A stretch of DNA of 64,000 nucleotides, taken from contig QKWP01000114.1 of assembly GCA_003550325.1 (NCBI GenBank), forward strand, positions 35,222 through 99,221, written 5' to 3'. The notes below the pieces were generated by a model. It searched no databases, was not told the origin of the DNA, and saw nothing but the letters and a program-made list of their open reading frames with translations. This document shows, piece by piece, positions 11,267 through 21,870 of the stretch (position 1 is the stretch's first letter; each line of letters opens with the position of its first letter). The position numbers and the translations under genes were made by a program. The DNA comes from Gigaspora rosea. Taxonomy: Eukaryota; Glomeromycota; Glomeromycetes; Diversisporales; Gigasporaceae.

Positions 11267-12432
11267 CTGTCATGCAATCATTCTGAAATTTCACATCTAA
11301 AACAAAGGATCCTGCATAAGGTTTCACTTTTATTAGCACTCGCAACAATATCATTATTTCTTTCATATGGGCGAAAATATCCAATTTTAACGATTATTTA
11401 ATATGAGTAATAAGGTTAAATAAAATTTGAGCCAATCGTTTATGTGATATTGGATGATTATTGAGAATAAAATGACTACTTGTTCAGAAATTATAAGCTC
11501 GGCTATGAATTTCTTATGAATCAATTATGATATTTCTGGTTACGCATAAATTTTTATACGTATGTACTGTACCTGATTACTTATAAAGTTAGTAGTACAT
11601 TTAAAAAACTTTGTTACATATAAGTTATGAACGCAATAAAGTTAAAGAACGAAGAATACCTTTTATTTCATGATGACTTTCTATTCAAATACAATTACGT
11701 AAAATCACCAATCAAATGGAACAAATAGCAGACCTGTTAGCCGGTCGATCGTTAGTCGATCGTTAATTGCATTACGTATCATTTTATAGTCTATACTTTA
11801 TTGGTATAACAAATTTATGATGATGATGTCATAATTTCAAATTTATTTATTAAAAGATGAATTTTTTAGCATAAAAAATTTCCGATAGACAATCACTCCG
11901 TAATTTATACGTCAAGCTATGTAGTGGTCTAAAATCTCCTAAAAAATCAAATCTAACAGAGGCCGAAACGTATAAAAAGCCTTAGTAGTTCTTGGATAAA
12001 TAATTGGTATGTATTTCAAGAACTTTGGGTAAAAATAATAAGGGATGAACTTCTTAATTTTTAAATCATTTGAATTCTAAAAATTTTTTTCAACGCGAAA
12101 TATTACTTATACGTTTATAATTATCTTTAAATATCAAATAAATGCTGCACCCTGTCCTAAAGTTTACGCCCTGGCACAGGTGCAAACTAAATTAGGCAGA
12201 AGATTGCAAGATAGCTTTGCATATGCTAGATTCTCACATTACGTACGTTCGTGTAACCATTTTTTGCAGACTTATTATTACTTTTCAACTTTACAAATTT
12301 GGATTTTTTTTGCAACATTTCACAACATCTGCTCTGGCTAAATTTCTGAATTAAACAAATGTTGAGATTTTACATTTATTCTGTCTAAATTTCTGATTTA
12401 AACGAAAAAATTTTGGGGTTTTCTTTTTCAAG
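11267..12432. other. Upstream region of the first F-box/LRR gene
   Basis: AT-rich with no ORF. A GTCGATCGTTA motif is repeated at about 11744-11766, and a slightly GC-richer patch lies at 12145-12200. The 40 bp before the ATG at 12433 are T-rich and pyrimidine-rich (ending TTTTTCAAG), typical of fungal start contexts. No TATA box can be assigned with confidence. Confidence 0.4.
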
Positions 12433-13899
12433 ATGATGAAATTACCGAATGAATGTTACTATTTAATATTTAATAACCTTCGACGTAATTATAAAAACTT
12501 ATTTTCATGTGCACTCGTAAACCGACATTGGTGTAGAATTGTTATACCATTATTGTGGAGCGAACCAACACATCATTTTAAAGATATAAAACTTATAAAA
12601 ATATTCCTTTTAACTTTAAACTCTGAAGAACAAGCTTTATTAATTCCTTTTAAAATTACACTTCCAAATCATCCAAAACCATTATTATTTGAATATACAA
12701 GTTATATCTCATCTATTACTGACTATTATCTGCATGATGGAGTTATATATTGGCTTCGTCATGAAGGATATGAAACAATTTATAATCTTGAAAATGCCGT
12801 TGAATGTTCTTTGATTAAAATGTTTCTAAGAACTGGCAAGAATCTTAAATATTTATGTCTAAGTGAAATTATTTGTAATCAATTAATTTTTGAAAATCTT
12901 TATGAGAATACTACTGTTACTTCAATAGATCTATATAATCTCAGTGGTGATTTTAAATCTAAGGCAATAGACGCATTAATAAAGGTACTTTGTAAGAATT
13001 CTACTTTGACTTCGTTGAATCTTAGATCTAATCAACTTGGATTTGAAGGAGTGAAAACACTATTAGATGCTCTCTGTAAAAACACTGTTCTAAATTCTTT
13101 AAATCTCGGTAGTAATCGAATTGGTGTTGAAGGGATAAAGTTGTTAGCAAAGTTTCTTTGTAACAACACTACGCTGACTTCTTTGGATCTCGCTTGTAAT
13201 AAGCTTGGATCAGAAGGTGGACAAGCATTAGCTGATGCACTTTGCATGAACCATACCCTGAAAGATTTAAATCTTGAATCTAATGAACTTCGTTTAGAAG
13301 GAGCTAAAGCACTAGCAGATGCACTCTGTAAGAACACCTCATTGCTTTCTTTAAACCTTAGTTGTAATGATCTTGGATCAGAAGGTGGAAAATTATTAGC
13401 TGATGCACTTTGCAAGAACACAACACTGACATTTTTGAATCTTAGTTGTAATAATCTTGGGTTAGAAGGAGGAAAAGCATTAGCAAATACACTTTGTAAG
13501 AACACCACGCTAACATCCTTAAATCTTTGGTTGAATGAACTTGGACCAGAAGGAGGAAAGGCATTAGTAGATGCACTTTGCAAGAATGATACCCTGAATG
13601 ATTTAAATCTTCAGTTTAATAAACTTGGATCAGGAGTAGGAAAAGTATTAGCTGATACACTTTGTAAGAACACTGCGTTAACTTCTTTAAATGTTTCTAG
13701 TAATAATTTTGGATTAGAAGGGGGAAAAGCATTAGCCGATGCGCTTTGTAAGAACACTACACTTACTTCTTTGAATATTAGACATAATGATCTTGGGTCA
13801 AACGGTATAAAAGCATTAGAAGATTCACTTTGCAAAAACACCACGCTGATTTTTTTGAAAAGTGATGAGTATAGTTATGGTTATAAACGTTGGTTATAA
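12433..13899 (+). CDS. F-box and leucine-rich-repeat protein
   Basis: The 488-residue product begins with an F-box-like motif (about residues 3-45: LPNECYYLIFNNLRRNYKNL, then CALVNRHWCRIVIPLLW). A linker follows to about residue 155. Then come ten full and two partial 28-residue LRRs of the pattern LCKNTTLTSLNLSSNNLG.EGGKALADA. These are ribonuclease-inhibitor/NLRC3-type repeats. F-box proteins usually bring targets to SCF ubiquitin ligases, with the LRR curve binding the substrate. The frame is continuous with no intron. The start is the first ATG, preceded by a T-rich leader; it is MM, so the second Met is an alternative. A paralogue lies inverted at 31757-33250. The 84-bp DNA repeats create long antisense ORFs that should not be read as genes. 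The actual substrate is unknown. Confidence 0.9.
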   Translation: MMKLPNECYYLIFNNLRRNYKNLFSCALVNRHWCRIVIPLLWSEPTHHFKDIKLIKIFLLTLNSEEQALLIPFKITLPNHPKPLLFEYTSYISSITDYYLHDGVIYWLRHEGYETIYNLENAVECSLIKMFLRTGKNLKYLCLSEIICNQLIFENLYENTTVTSIDLYNLSGDFKSKAIDALIKVLCKNSTLTSLNLRSNQLGFEGVKTLLDALCKNTVLNSLNLGSNRIGVEGIKLLAKFLCNNTTLTSLDLACNKLGSEGGQALADALCMNHTLKDLNLESNELRLEGAKALADALCKNTSLLSLNLSCNDLGSEGGKLLADALCKNTTLTFLNLSCNNLGLEGGKALANTLCKNTTLTSLNLWLNELGPEGGKALVDALCKNDTLNDLNLQFNKLGSGVGKVLADTLCKNTALTSLNVSSNNFGLEGGKALADALCKNTTLTSLNIRHNDLGSNGIKALEDSLCKNTTLIFLKSDEYSYGYKRWL

Positions 13900-15481
13900 C
13901 AATAATTTGTCAGATATTTTTAGCTAATTGGTTAAAATCATTACTGCTGACAGATTTTTAATATTCTGAATAAATATTTGATATACAATAAACTTTTATA
14001 AGTGACGCTCTTGGGAACAAGCTTTAATAGCTTTAATAGCGTGCACTCAGAGAACAATAAAAAGTGCATTTATAGAGGGATGTAAATGTTGAGCAAGTTT
14101 GCACTTACTGTATAGTGATTGCACTTATGAAGGTTTTATTGCAGTGTATAATTTGTATATGTCTAGTATTAAATAAATTGGTTTTTTTTTCATAATTTAT
14201 TATTGATATAATCTATCCACGCCCTAGAATTTTAGGGCACATATTTATAACAAACTGCGATTGACGCATAACTTATATATAATGATTAATAATCATTAAA
14301 AGTGTATACTATACGTAAGTTAAATTTTTTGATTATATCAAAATTTGATGTACAACGTATGTACATACCTCATTTTAAATTTAATTAAAGTGGTGCCTAA
14401 GCTAGTTTCCGCATACCAGAACAGAAACCCGGATTCGGCTGGAACCGACTCGTTCAGGTCGAGTTCGGTTCCATGATTTTTAGAATTAACAAGTTCTAGA
14501 TCCCTAGCTAGATTCAAACCGAAGTTAAATAACACACGTGATTCTGGTCAGCAACGCCAAATATTCAAATTTTGCTAAATTATCATAAAACTTGGGTCAA
14601 TATTATTCTGCAAAAATGTAATATTCGGGTAAAATTAAAATTTTCATAATTTGGACAACACACAATTCATAAAAACAACTAACAAATTGCAAATAAAATC
14701 ACGAATTTCAATATTTCATAAGAAATTATTTTATTTAAATTCTCTTTAATGCCATTATCCACTTTTTTCCCATCCTTTTCAACACCTTTAGTCTCATCCT
14801 TTTAATCATCCTTTCAAGAATATTTCAACCAATGCGTGATTTGACGATTCATCAGATTCATCAAGGGGATACTTCAAAATCAATTACCAATGACATCTGG
14901 GAATCAGTCTGTTGAATGTACAAGCTTGCAAACGTGAAATCACCAGTTACTCTTTAATGCCTTTCAAGCCAAGAGCATCATAGTCACTAGGAGTATTGTG
15001 ATCATTATAATCACTGAAAATTATTGTTATCACAGTCACTATGGCATCATTGTTATTATGATCTTTGGGCTTCTTGCAAAAAAAAAAAAAAAAACTATAT
15101 TATCCAAATGTGTAAACTAAAAATGAATTAAATTTTATAAAAAGCATATTATACAAAGTATGATATACTCTTAAAACATGCTTTAATGCACTAATAATTT
15201 ATTGTTGGCATTTTATTATACATACAAAAATCATTTTTGAGTTAGTTTCTTCAATTTTTCATTTGTATCCAACATCAATGCAAATTTCTTCTAAGTCCAT
15301 GATCTATATTTGTATTATGGTTTTACCCTTTGTATTATCCTGAATTTCTTGAAATTATTTACAGAACGCTCTGTATTCTTAACTCAATTATAAACTATGT
15401 TGGCATAGTTTTTTAAGCAAAAACACTGAAAGTATTATTTTATCTTTTCTTTACTAGTTTTACTGTTACTGGTTCGATATA
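13900..15481. other. Intergenic stretch with weak coding trace
   Basis: A short hairpin (GCCCTAGAATTTTAGGGC) lies near 14220. A 65-codon minus-strand ORF (14338-14535) has no recognised family. At about 14965-15078 (minus) an open stretch without Met reads SDYNDHNTPSDYDALGLKG and ends IKE before a stop. It looks like the tail of a decayed protein gene. An A18-type run lies at about 15077-15095. Otherwise nothing is seen. Confidence 0.4.
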
Positions 15482-15677
15482 CAGTCAGACCTCTCTAAAT
15501 GCACACCCTCGGGACCATAGTAAAAAATTTTCAAAAATGTGCACTTAAAGAGGATGTGCATTTAGAGAGGTCAAAATCTATAATTGTTATATTACTTGGG
15601 ACTATGCAGAAGCGTGCATTTAAAGTGGATTTTCCTATAGCGTGCATTTAGGGAGGGTGCATTTAGAGGTCTGACTG
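15482..15677. mobile_element. pogo/Tc1-type MITE, CAGTCAGACC ends, copy 1
   Basis: Inverted ends CAGTCAGACCTCTCTAAATG are flanked by TA on both sides (15480-15481 and 15678-15679). The interior has repeated GTGCATTTA motifs. The 196-bp element has no ORF. A second copy is at 46113-46291. CAGT...CC ends with a TA target are typical of pogo/Fot1-related elements. Confidence 0.85.
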
Positions 15678-16021
15678 TAATCGTTTTACTACGCATAAGT
15701 ATGATCGATATAATAGTTTTACTACTCATAAGTATGATCAGTATAATTGTTTTACTATACATGTGAGTATGATCATAAATTTTTATCCTACTCAAATACA
15801 TTCGCATTTCATACTACTTTAGGTATAAATCAATTATTCTAGTCGTTCAGTTATGTAATTAACAATTCAGACGCAAGTAATTTTAAACGTCAGTCGCCAT
15901 TTAATTTGATCCGCATTATGTTGTATAAAGGTTCGTATTTAAATAGTTTGCCATAAAATAAAGTTATTATGAAAAGCAACGCATAATATGACATTGGGGT
16001 GGTCAATCATCTAATAGAATC

Positions 16022-16492
16022 AAACATATGTCTAGTCTAATTCATTTTTGCATAATGATAGATTTTTTGATTAAAAAATTAGTAAAATATTTTGACTATA
16101 TATCACTTAATAATTTTTTTTCTTCTAATTTTAAAGTCTTCCCATCTTTGCTGCATCCTTAACAAAGTTACGTTTTCAAAATTTATACATATATTAAAAT
16201 TTCAATTAAAGTATACATTTCAAATTAACATATACTTATACGGTATATATGCTGTATATGTTAATTTGAAATGTATACTTTTTTAATTGAAATTTTAATA
16301 TATATATATGTAAATTTTGAAAACGTAGATGCAGCAAAGATTGAAAGACTTTAAAATTAAAGAAAAAAAAATTTATTAAGTGATATATAATCAAAAATAT
16401 TTTACTAATTTTTTAATATAAAAATTGCGTAATAATTTTTTAATCAAAAAATCTATCATTATGCAAAAATGAATTAGACTAGACATATGTTT
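16022..16492. mobile_element. Long foldback element (~215-bp arms)
   Basis: The left arm begins AAACATATGTCTAGTCTAAT, and the right arm is its reverse complement ending at 16492. The arms meet around 16240 (AACATATACTTATACGGTAT / TATATG...). Arm identity is high with scattered indels. No coding capacity is present; the 64-codon ORF at 16092-16286 is an artefact. Confidence 0.8.
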
Positions 16493-16493
16493 C

Positions 16494-17206
16494 ATATTGG
16501 GGTATTTGACAAAACTAGAGGTTGGAACCGGTTTTAATAATTCGGGTTTATCACGTGAATTTTGTGATATTTTAGAATTTAGTCCAATTAAATTTTAATA
16601 AATTCTAAAATATCACAAAATTCACGTGATAAACCCGAATTATTAAAACCGGTTCCAACCTCTAGACAAAACTATATGTGGTATAAGTTAATATGAAAAT
16701 TAATTATTGGAGATTTTTTTTTGAATTTAATGATCAGGATAGTGATCAAAATTAGTGGCTGGCGTATTTATCACTTTTTATATATAATTTAATAGTAAGG
16801 AATGACTTGTATGTTTTTAGATGTCTAGAGCGAAGAGCTTTACTTTTTTCAATTATTTTAACATAAATCGATACAGTACTTAAACACCTTTATAACAAAG
16901 TTACGTTAACATGAAACAGAAATTTTGTAAAGAGTCAGCATGAAATTTAAATATTAATGTTAAAAAAGTTTCAACGCAACTTTGTTATAAAGGTGTTTAA
17001 GAATCGATTTATGCTAAAATAATTAAGAAAAATAAAGCTATTCGCTCTAGACATCTAAAAACACACAAGTCACTCTTTACTATTAAATTATATATAAAAA
17101 GTGATAAAAAATCCCAATCACTATCACTATCCTGATCAAAAAATCCTTAATAATTAATTTTTATATGGTAACACATATAGTTTTGATTTACCGAACATCC
17201 CAATGT
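16494..17206. mobile_element. Second foldback element, host of a hAT MITE
   Basis: The left end CATATTGGGGTATTTGACAA and the reverse complement of the right end (CATTGGGATGTTCGGTAAAT) are inverted. Similarity continues through AAAACTATATGTG, GATCAGGATAGTGAT and TTTTTAGATGTCTAGAGCG, with arms of more than 230 bp. The left arm is interrupted at 16516-16664 by another MITE, whereas the right arm is continuous at the matching place. Confidence 0.75.
16516..16664. mobile_element. hAT-type MITE with 8-bp target duplication
   Basis: A 149-bp palindromic element starts TAGAGGTTGGAACCGGTTTT and ends in its exact reverse complement, with arms of about 66 bp. GACAAAAC is directly repeated at 16508-16515 and 16665-16672. 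The 8-bp duplication and TAG/CAG-type ends indicate hAT-driven insertion. Perfect arms imply a recent event. Confidence 0.9.
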
Positions 17207-18012
17207 CATATAGCGCCAGACAGTATACAAAATATACTGTAAAAGTGCTAGAGGTAAGAAAAATCCCAGCGCAGTTTTTTAGAATCGGAAAATTTTCCGT
17301 TACTTGTAGAGATGGGCAAGTTTCGTACGTTCTAAGTAATAATAGAGAAAAAATGTGATATATATAAAACACAATCTGACCAACAAATTTTAGTGTTTAA
17401 AAAATTTACGCTACAAATTTCATTTGTAAATCGTAATATAGTAAGGCCGTTTGAAGTTCTATTTCAGAATTTCGTTTAACCATATCCTAAGAGTTCAGCC
17501 TTGAAATTAAACAGACCAATCGAGATTTTTATAGTCACGTTTTATAAAGCAACCAATAATAATGGGCTTTTTTTGCAGACCCCACTGCGTTTAAACACCA
17601 CAAGGGAAAGTAAGAAAATGAATAGTAGTTCGTCAGTAAAATTCCGGTTAGTAGAAAAATCCCTAGTATGACCACCAAAATCAGTTATATAAAGTCTGAT
17701 CTGAGATTTTACTTAAAAATCTCGTAACCCGGAAGACTAGTAAATTTTCGTAAAAACTTCACATTGTCGTATATTGATACTATGAAGTTTTAGAGAAAAC
17801 ACACGTCATTCAAATTTATTTCTTGATTTCTATATTTAACTTTACATATCTGATATTATAACTGATAATATGAATATTTGTAAATTTTGGTTCAGATTCT
17901 TTTATTTTTCGAATTAGTGTAAAGTTTTATTCATTTTTCAGCATTTCTTTTGTTACGCAAGACTATTATAAGATTTTTAAGAAAGTAAAATGTGAGTAGA
18001 TCGATTAAATAT
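17207..18012. other. Gene-free stretch
   Basis: AT-rich DNA with moderately mixed composition. A 72-codon minus-strand ORF (17154-17372) overlaps the foldback end and is not credible. Nothing else is seen. Confidence 0.4.
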
Positions 18013-18248
18013 GTAATAATTGTGACAGATTAAAATGAAATCGGATTAAAATGAAAATTTTCTATTTTTTAAGCAAATTTAAATTTTTTTAGGGGACATT
18101 TTTGGGTTTTTTTAGCATTAGGGTTAGGGTTTAGGGTTAGAGTTATTAATAAACGAGTATATGTGGGTTTATAAGCTTTAAAGGTGAGCAAGAGAGGTCT
18201 CCAGTTTCATTTTAATCTGATTTCATTTTAATCTGCCACAATAATTAC
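18013..18248. mobile_element. MITE with CAGATTAAAATG ends and telomere-like core, copy 1
   Basis: The ends read ACAGATTAAAATGAAATC and its inverse, with AATAATTGTG outside. The subterminal motif GGATTAAAATG is repeated. The interior (18114-18140) has three to four TTAGGG-like units. A diverged copy is at 57560-57777. No ORF is present. Confidence 0.75.
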
Positions 18249-18819
18249 TGTATTATGCTATAATCCAACAAAAATCAATACATTATACATACTTCATAAA
18301 AAGCTTTTTATACTAATCTATAATTCCAATTCAGCGTCATTTTTGCTACAGTATTTGTTTTGTCATCTTCTGTAATATTATCATTGTCAATTGTAATTGA
18401 ATTAGCTGTTAGTGCATTACAAGGTGATATACGAATTTTCTCATACTGTTGAATCTCCCAAACCCAATGTCAAATCTGATAAAAAATTAATCTACCAAGT
18501 CAGTTTCTAATATATAATCTAATAATTTACAATTTTTTCAAACCCGATGATCTTTCAATGCTGATTCAAAACTTTTCCATCATTCATATCAGTTTCAGGA
18601 GGTTCGATAGTACAGTATATGATTTTTCAGTGAATATTATGAAAATAAAATAAAGCTTATTAGACCTTCAGAAGAACGAAGCATAGCATACATTTCTAAT
18701 TTTTAAAAAATAGAAACAGAAGCATATCCAATACTTGTTAAATACTTAAATATAGCATACAGCGAAGTTGATTAAACTTTGAATTTGATTAGATTATCTC
18801 GGTTGTATTTTTTGATCAA
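18249..18819. other. Gene-free stretch
   Basis: AT-rich DNA without recognisable ORF, repeat or RNA gene. Confidence 0.4.
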
Positions 18820-18849
18820 CTAGCATATCGCCCGTGCCTCCGGCACGGG
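18820..18849 (-). mobile_element. Helitron-like 3' terminus
   Basis: Read on the minus strand, a perfect hairpin (CCCGTGCCGGAGGCACGGG) is followed after seven bases by CTAG and then a T. That is the hairpin plus CTRR, host-T layout of Helitron 3' ends. The element body would lie toward higher coordinates. No Rep/helicase gene or 5' TC end was identified, so this is a candidate only. Confidence 0.45.
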
Positions 18850-18931
18850 AAAAAGGTTGTTTGAAAGAAAGAATTAAATGAATACATATTATAATTTTAT
18901 AATATATTATTTAAATTTTTCTATTGGTATA

Positions 18932-19203
18932 CAGTCAACCTGAGTTATATCACCCCTTTTTTCCAGAGCATTTTTGGAGATATAACTAAGATGGGGATAT
19001 AACTCAATACAGTTATACCTGAGTTATATCACCCCTTTTTTCCAGAGCATTTTTGGAGATACAGTATAACTAAGATGGGAGTATAACTCAATACAGAAAA
19101 CTTATAAAAACATATAAATAAAAAGAAATTTATCTTGTTTAAATCTGGGGATATAACTCAAGTTGGGATATAACCCAGTGGGGATATAACCCAGGTATGA
19201 CTG
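18932..19203 (+). mobile_element. pogo-type MITE, TATAACCCAGGTATGACTG family, copy A
   Basis: It begins CAGTCAACCTGAGTTATATC and ends CCCAGGTATGACTG, with TA on both flanks. It contains an internal partial duplication of its 5' end (AGTTATACCTGAGTTATATC near 19010) and many GGGATATAAC units. Confidence 0.8.
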
Positions 19204-19228
19204 TACATAAAACTTATAAAAACATATA

Positions 19229-19421
19229 CAGTCATATTATACCTGGGTTATATCCCCACTGGGTTATATCCCAACTTGAGTTATATCCCCAGATTTAAAC
19301 AAGATAAATTTCTTTTTTTTATATGTTTTTATAAGTTTTATGTATTGAGTTATATCCCCATCTTAGTTAAATCTCCAAAAATGCTCTGGAAAAAAGAGGT
19401 GATATAATTCTGGTATGACTG
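19229..19421 (-). mobile_element. Same MITE family, copy B (inverted)
   Basis: It begins CAGTCATATTATACCTGGGT and ends GGTATGACTG, flanked by TA. Orientation is opposite to copy A, so A and B together form a large inverted repeat. Confidence 0.8.
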
Positions 19422-19429
19422 TAAAAAAA

Positions 19430-19509
19430 AGAAATTTATCTTGTTTAAATCTGGGGATATAACTCAAGTTGGGATATAATCCAGTGGGAAGATAACCCAG
19501 GTATGACTG
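19430..19509 (+). mobile_element. Same MITE family, copy C (5' truncated)
   Basis: Only the half AAATCTGGGGATATAACTCA through CCCAGGTATGACTG remains. It directly follows copy B. Confidence 0.75.
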
Positions 19510-19658
19510 TATATCTGGCTTCATTTATTATGTTATGTAATTTGGAAATTGTATCGTAAAATTTTTATTTGAGTAGTTAGTATAGTTTTGGTAATATAAA
19601 TAATAAAGTTAAATAGGTTGCCATAAGTGTTAGTACAATGTTTTGCAGGCAGTATATA

Positions 19659-19844
19659 CAGACATACCTGGTTATATCCCCACTGGGTTATATCCCAACT
19701 TGAGTTATATCCCAGATTTAAACAAGATAAATTTCTTCTTTTTTTTTTATATGTTTTTTTAGTTTATGTATTGAGTTATATTCCCATATTAGTTATATCT
19801 CCAAAAATGCTCTGGAAAAAGGGGTGATATAACTTAGGTATGAT
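19659..19844 (-). mobile_element. Same MITE family, copy D
   Basis: It begins CAGACATACCTGGTTATATC and ends near TTAGGTATGATTA. The ends carry substitutions relative to copies A-C, so it appears older. The 66-codon ORF covering it (19627-19827) is a by-product. Confidence 0.75.
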
Positions 19845-20390
19845 TATATTTAATTTAAGGTTATATTAAAAGTGCTAAATTTATAGAGTTAATAAATATT
19901 TATATTGTTAAAAGAAGTTATTATTAATTGAAATTAATAAATTCATATATAAGAAATTTTTATCATTTGGAAGTTAGTATTTATTTTAATTTTTAATCGA
20001 AAGTTTAAAAATAATTTATATATTTAATGAGACATTAATAGTTCTTCAAAATCTGCTGATAGGTTAAACATTACAATGAATCTTAACGTGATGCCAAAAC
20101 TTAATTACAATGAATCTTAACGTGATGCCAAAACTTAATTACACTGAAATTAATTTGAGTTTTTAGCATCCCCTAATCTTGAATTTTTCTTTTTTTTTAT
20201 TAATACAGGATATCGATATGGTGATAAGTTCAAAAATACATTTATCATCATACAGTAAACATAAATTTATTGAAAATTTATACAATAAGCAAACAATACA
20301 TATAATAAAATTGATAAAATAAATGATACAAATATAATATTCATTATCAGGGTTCGCAGTCGAACAATTTTTTTTAGCATTGCACGCAAC
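19845..20390. other. Gene-free stretch with a short tandem repeat
   Basis: AT-rich DNA. A 34-bp unit starting TTACAATGAATCTTAACGTG is duplicated at 20071-20104 and 20105-20138 without change. Nothing else is seen. Confidence 0.6.
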
Positions 20391-20789
20391 TCAAGTCAAA
20401 CATTTGCTATTCTTACCCAGAACCTTGCTTATACTTAGTATTTTTTCAGAATCTTGATTCACCGGAAAAGGTTCTTCTGTTTTTGGTTGATGATCTTTAA
20501 CATCATCAACATTATTATCCACAGTATTTTCTGTGTTATCAAATTCTTCAGGTTTTTTGCGTTTTAACAGATTATTTTCTGTAAGATCATCAAATTTGCT
20601 AGTCACTTTTTGATGAATGTTCATAAGTTTAGACCGTGTTGTATTTGCTAAAGGTAATTCAGTACTGACATGCTCCTTGTTTTTAGAAGCAAAATGAGTG
20701 CTGACATAATTAATATCATTAACATAAATATGAAACGTTATTTCCATTTGCCTGATTATGAAGATAAGAGTTTCTTGTGGACGAATCAT
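20391..20789 (-). CDS. Hypothetical acidic protein or gene fragment
   Basis: The 132-residue ORF has a short hydrophobic and aromatic N-terminus (EITFHIYVNDINYVS). A long charged tail follows, rich in Lys, Glu, Asp and Asn (LLKRKKPEEFDN, DNNVDDVKDHQPKTEEPF). Codon use and low complexity are compatible with a real protein, but no domain is recognised. A Ser/Asn-rich reading in another frame just upstream (QDNDSSTRNS) suggests this could be the last exon, or a frameshifted piece, of a larger gene. The start at 20789 is simply the first Met. Confidence 0.35.
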   Translation of the reverse strand: MIRPQETLIFIIRQMEITFHIYVNDINYVSTHFASKNKEHVSTELPLANTTRSKLMNIHQKVTSKFDDLTENNLLKRKKPEEFDNTENTVDNNVDDVKDHQPKTEEPFPVNQDSEKILSISKVLGKNSKCLT

Positions 20790-21393
20790 TGTCTTGAGAT
20801 GATTGAATCATAAATTATCATTAGGAAAGCCCTATAACTACAGGACTGACTGACATAGTCAGATATAGGTGTCTCTATAACGGAATATTGAGTGTTTTAA
20901 ATTTCAACTAGCATTTCTTGGGTAATTCCTATCAAAGAGATTACCAGGAGGCATTTATTCGAGTTCAGAACCTTATCAGCAACTTTATTTCATTTTATTT
21001 TTTTTGGTTGTTTTTTTTCCAATTGCGAAGCCATCTTTGTCGGGCCAATTGCGCCCTATACGTGTCAATGGCTGTGCTTGCATGTAAATTACCCACGCTG
21101 CTGAATTTCACATGTCTTGGTTGTGTTGTGCGAATGTGGCAGCTGGAGGTGTCGTGTGGTTGCTTCTCTTTTCGATCACGTGATTACCATCACTTCGCAA
21201 TAATAATAAAAGTCTAACGTGATTGACAATCTCTAGAGGTGATAATACGTGCCAAAGCGATATCTTTTTTTTATTTTTTTTTCATAAATTATCGGACAAC
21301 GGCACTCAAGAAATTCATCTACACAATATATACTACTGATATACTAATACTATACTGTTATCAGTTTTACGGGTTTACAAATATCGCTTAAAG
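20790..21393. other. Gene-free stretch, less AT-rich
   Basis: A 99-codon plus-strand ORF (20918-21217) with a Phe-rich and Cys-rich translation does not resemble any family. Nothing else is recognised. Confidence 0.4.
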
Positions 21394-21460
21394 ACGGATT
21401 CGATCAATTATGCTATATGCTATATAATATATAGCATATAGCATAATTGATCGAATCCGT
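21394..21460. repeat. 67-bp perfect palindrome
   Basis: Two 33-bp arms (starting ACGGATTCGATCAATTATGC) are exact reverse complements around a single central base. This could extrude a cruciform. It may be a very small, very recent foldback element; no target duplication is clear. Confidence 0.85.
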
Positions 21461-21466
21461 ATTAGA

Positions 21467-21870
21467 TATGCGAAAAATCCTGTACGCATGCGGTGCCTAT
21501 TTACACTCTAACGCACAACATATAAAAAAAACCTGTCATCAACAGGATTCACGTGTTATTTTGAGGTTTTACTGCATATTAAACCCGAATTATGACGTAT
21601 TAAGAATTTCCAAGAGTATTTATATTATTTAGGAGTACACAACGATCAGTGTCTTCACGGATACCACGCGTGAGCAACTGCTGAGTCATCACAATCAACT
21701 TATACGAAAAATCGTGTACGCTGCAATTTATTAGCGGAGCCTACTCACCATATTATTCGTGAACGATCATCCCAATGCACAACATATAAAAAACTTGATG
21801 CGATGATCATTGTCTAGAATCTTTACTGTTATGTTGAGATATACAAACGCGAATATACTTAGTCCATACG
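21467..21870. repeat. Two diverged direct repeats
   Basis: The motif CGAAAAATCxTGTACGC, followed about 40 bp later by GCACAACATATAAAAAA, occurs at about 21470-21530 and again at about 21702-21790. The period is about 230 bp. A weaker echo may follow after 21890. Confidence 0.45.

Noticed and set aside
13032-13844. Antisense ORFs of 183 and 77 codons opposite the first F-box/LRR gene
   Set aside because: They exist because the 84-bp repeat carries no stop codon in the antisense frame. Their repeats mirror the LRR units and they have no start context or domain.
20918-21217. 99-codon ORF rich in Phe and Cys
   Set aside because: The translation has no recognisable motif and the frame crosses T-runs that read as poly-Phe; probably chance.
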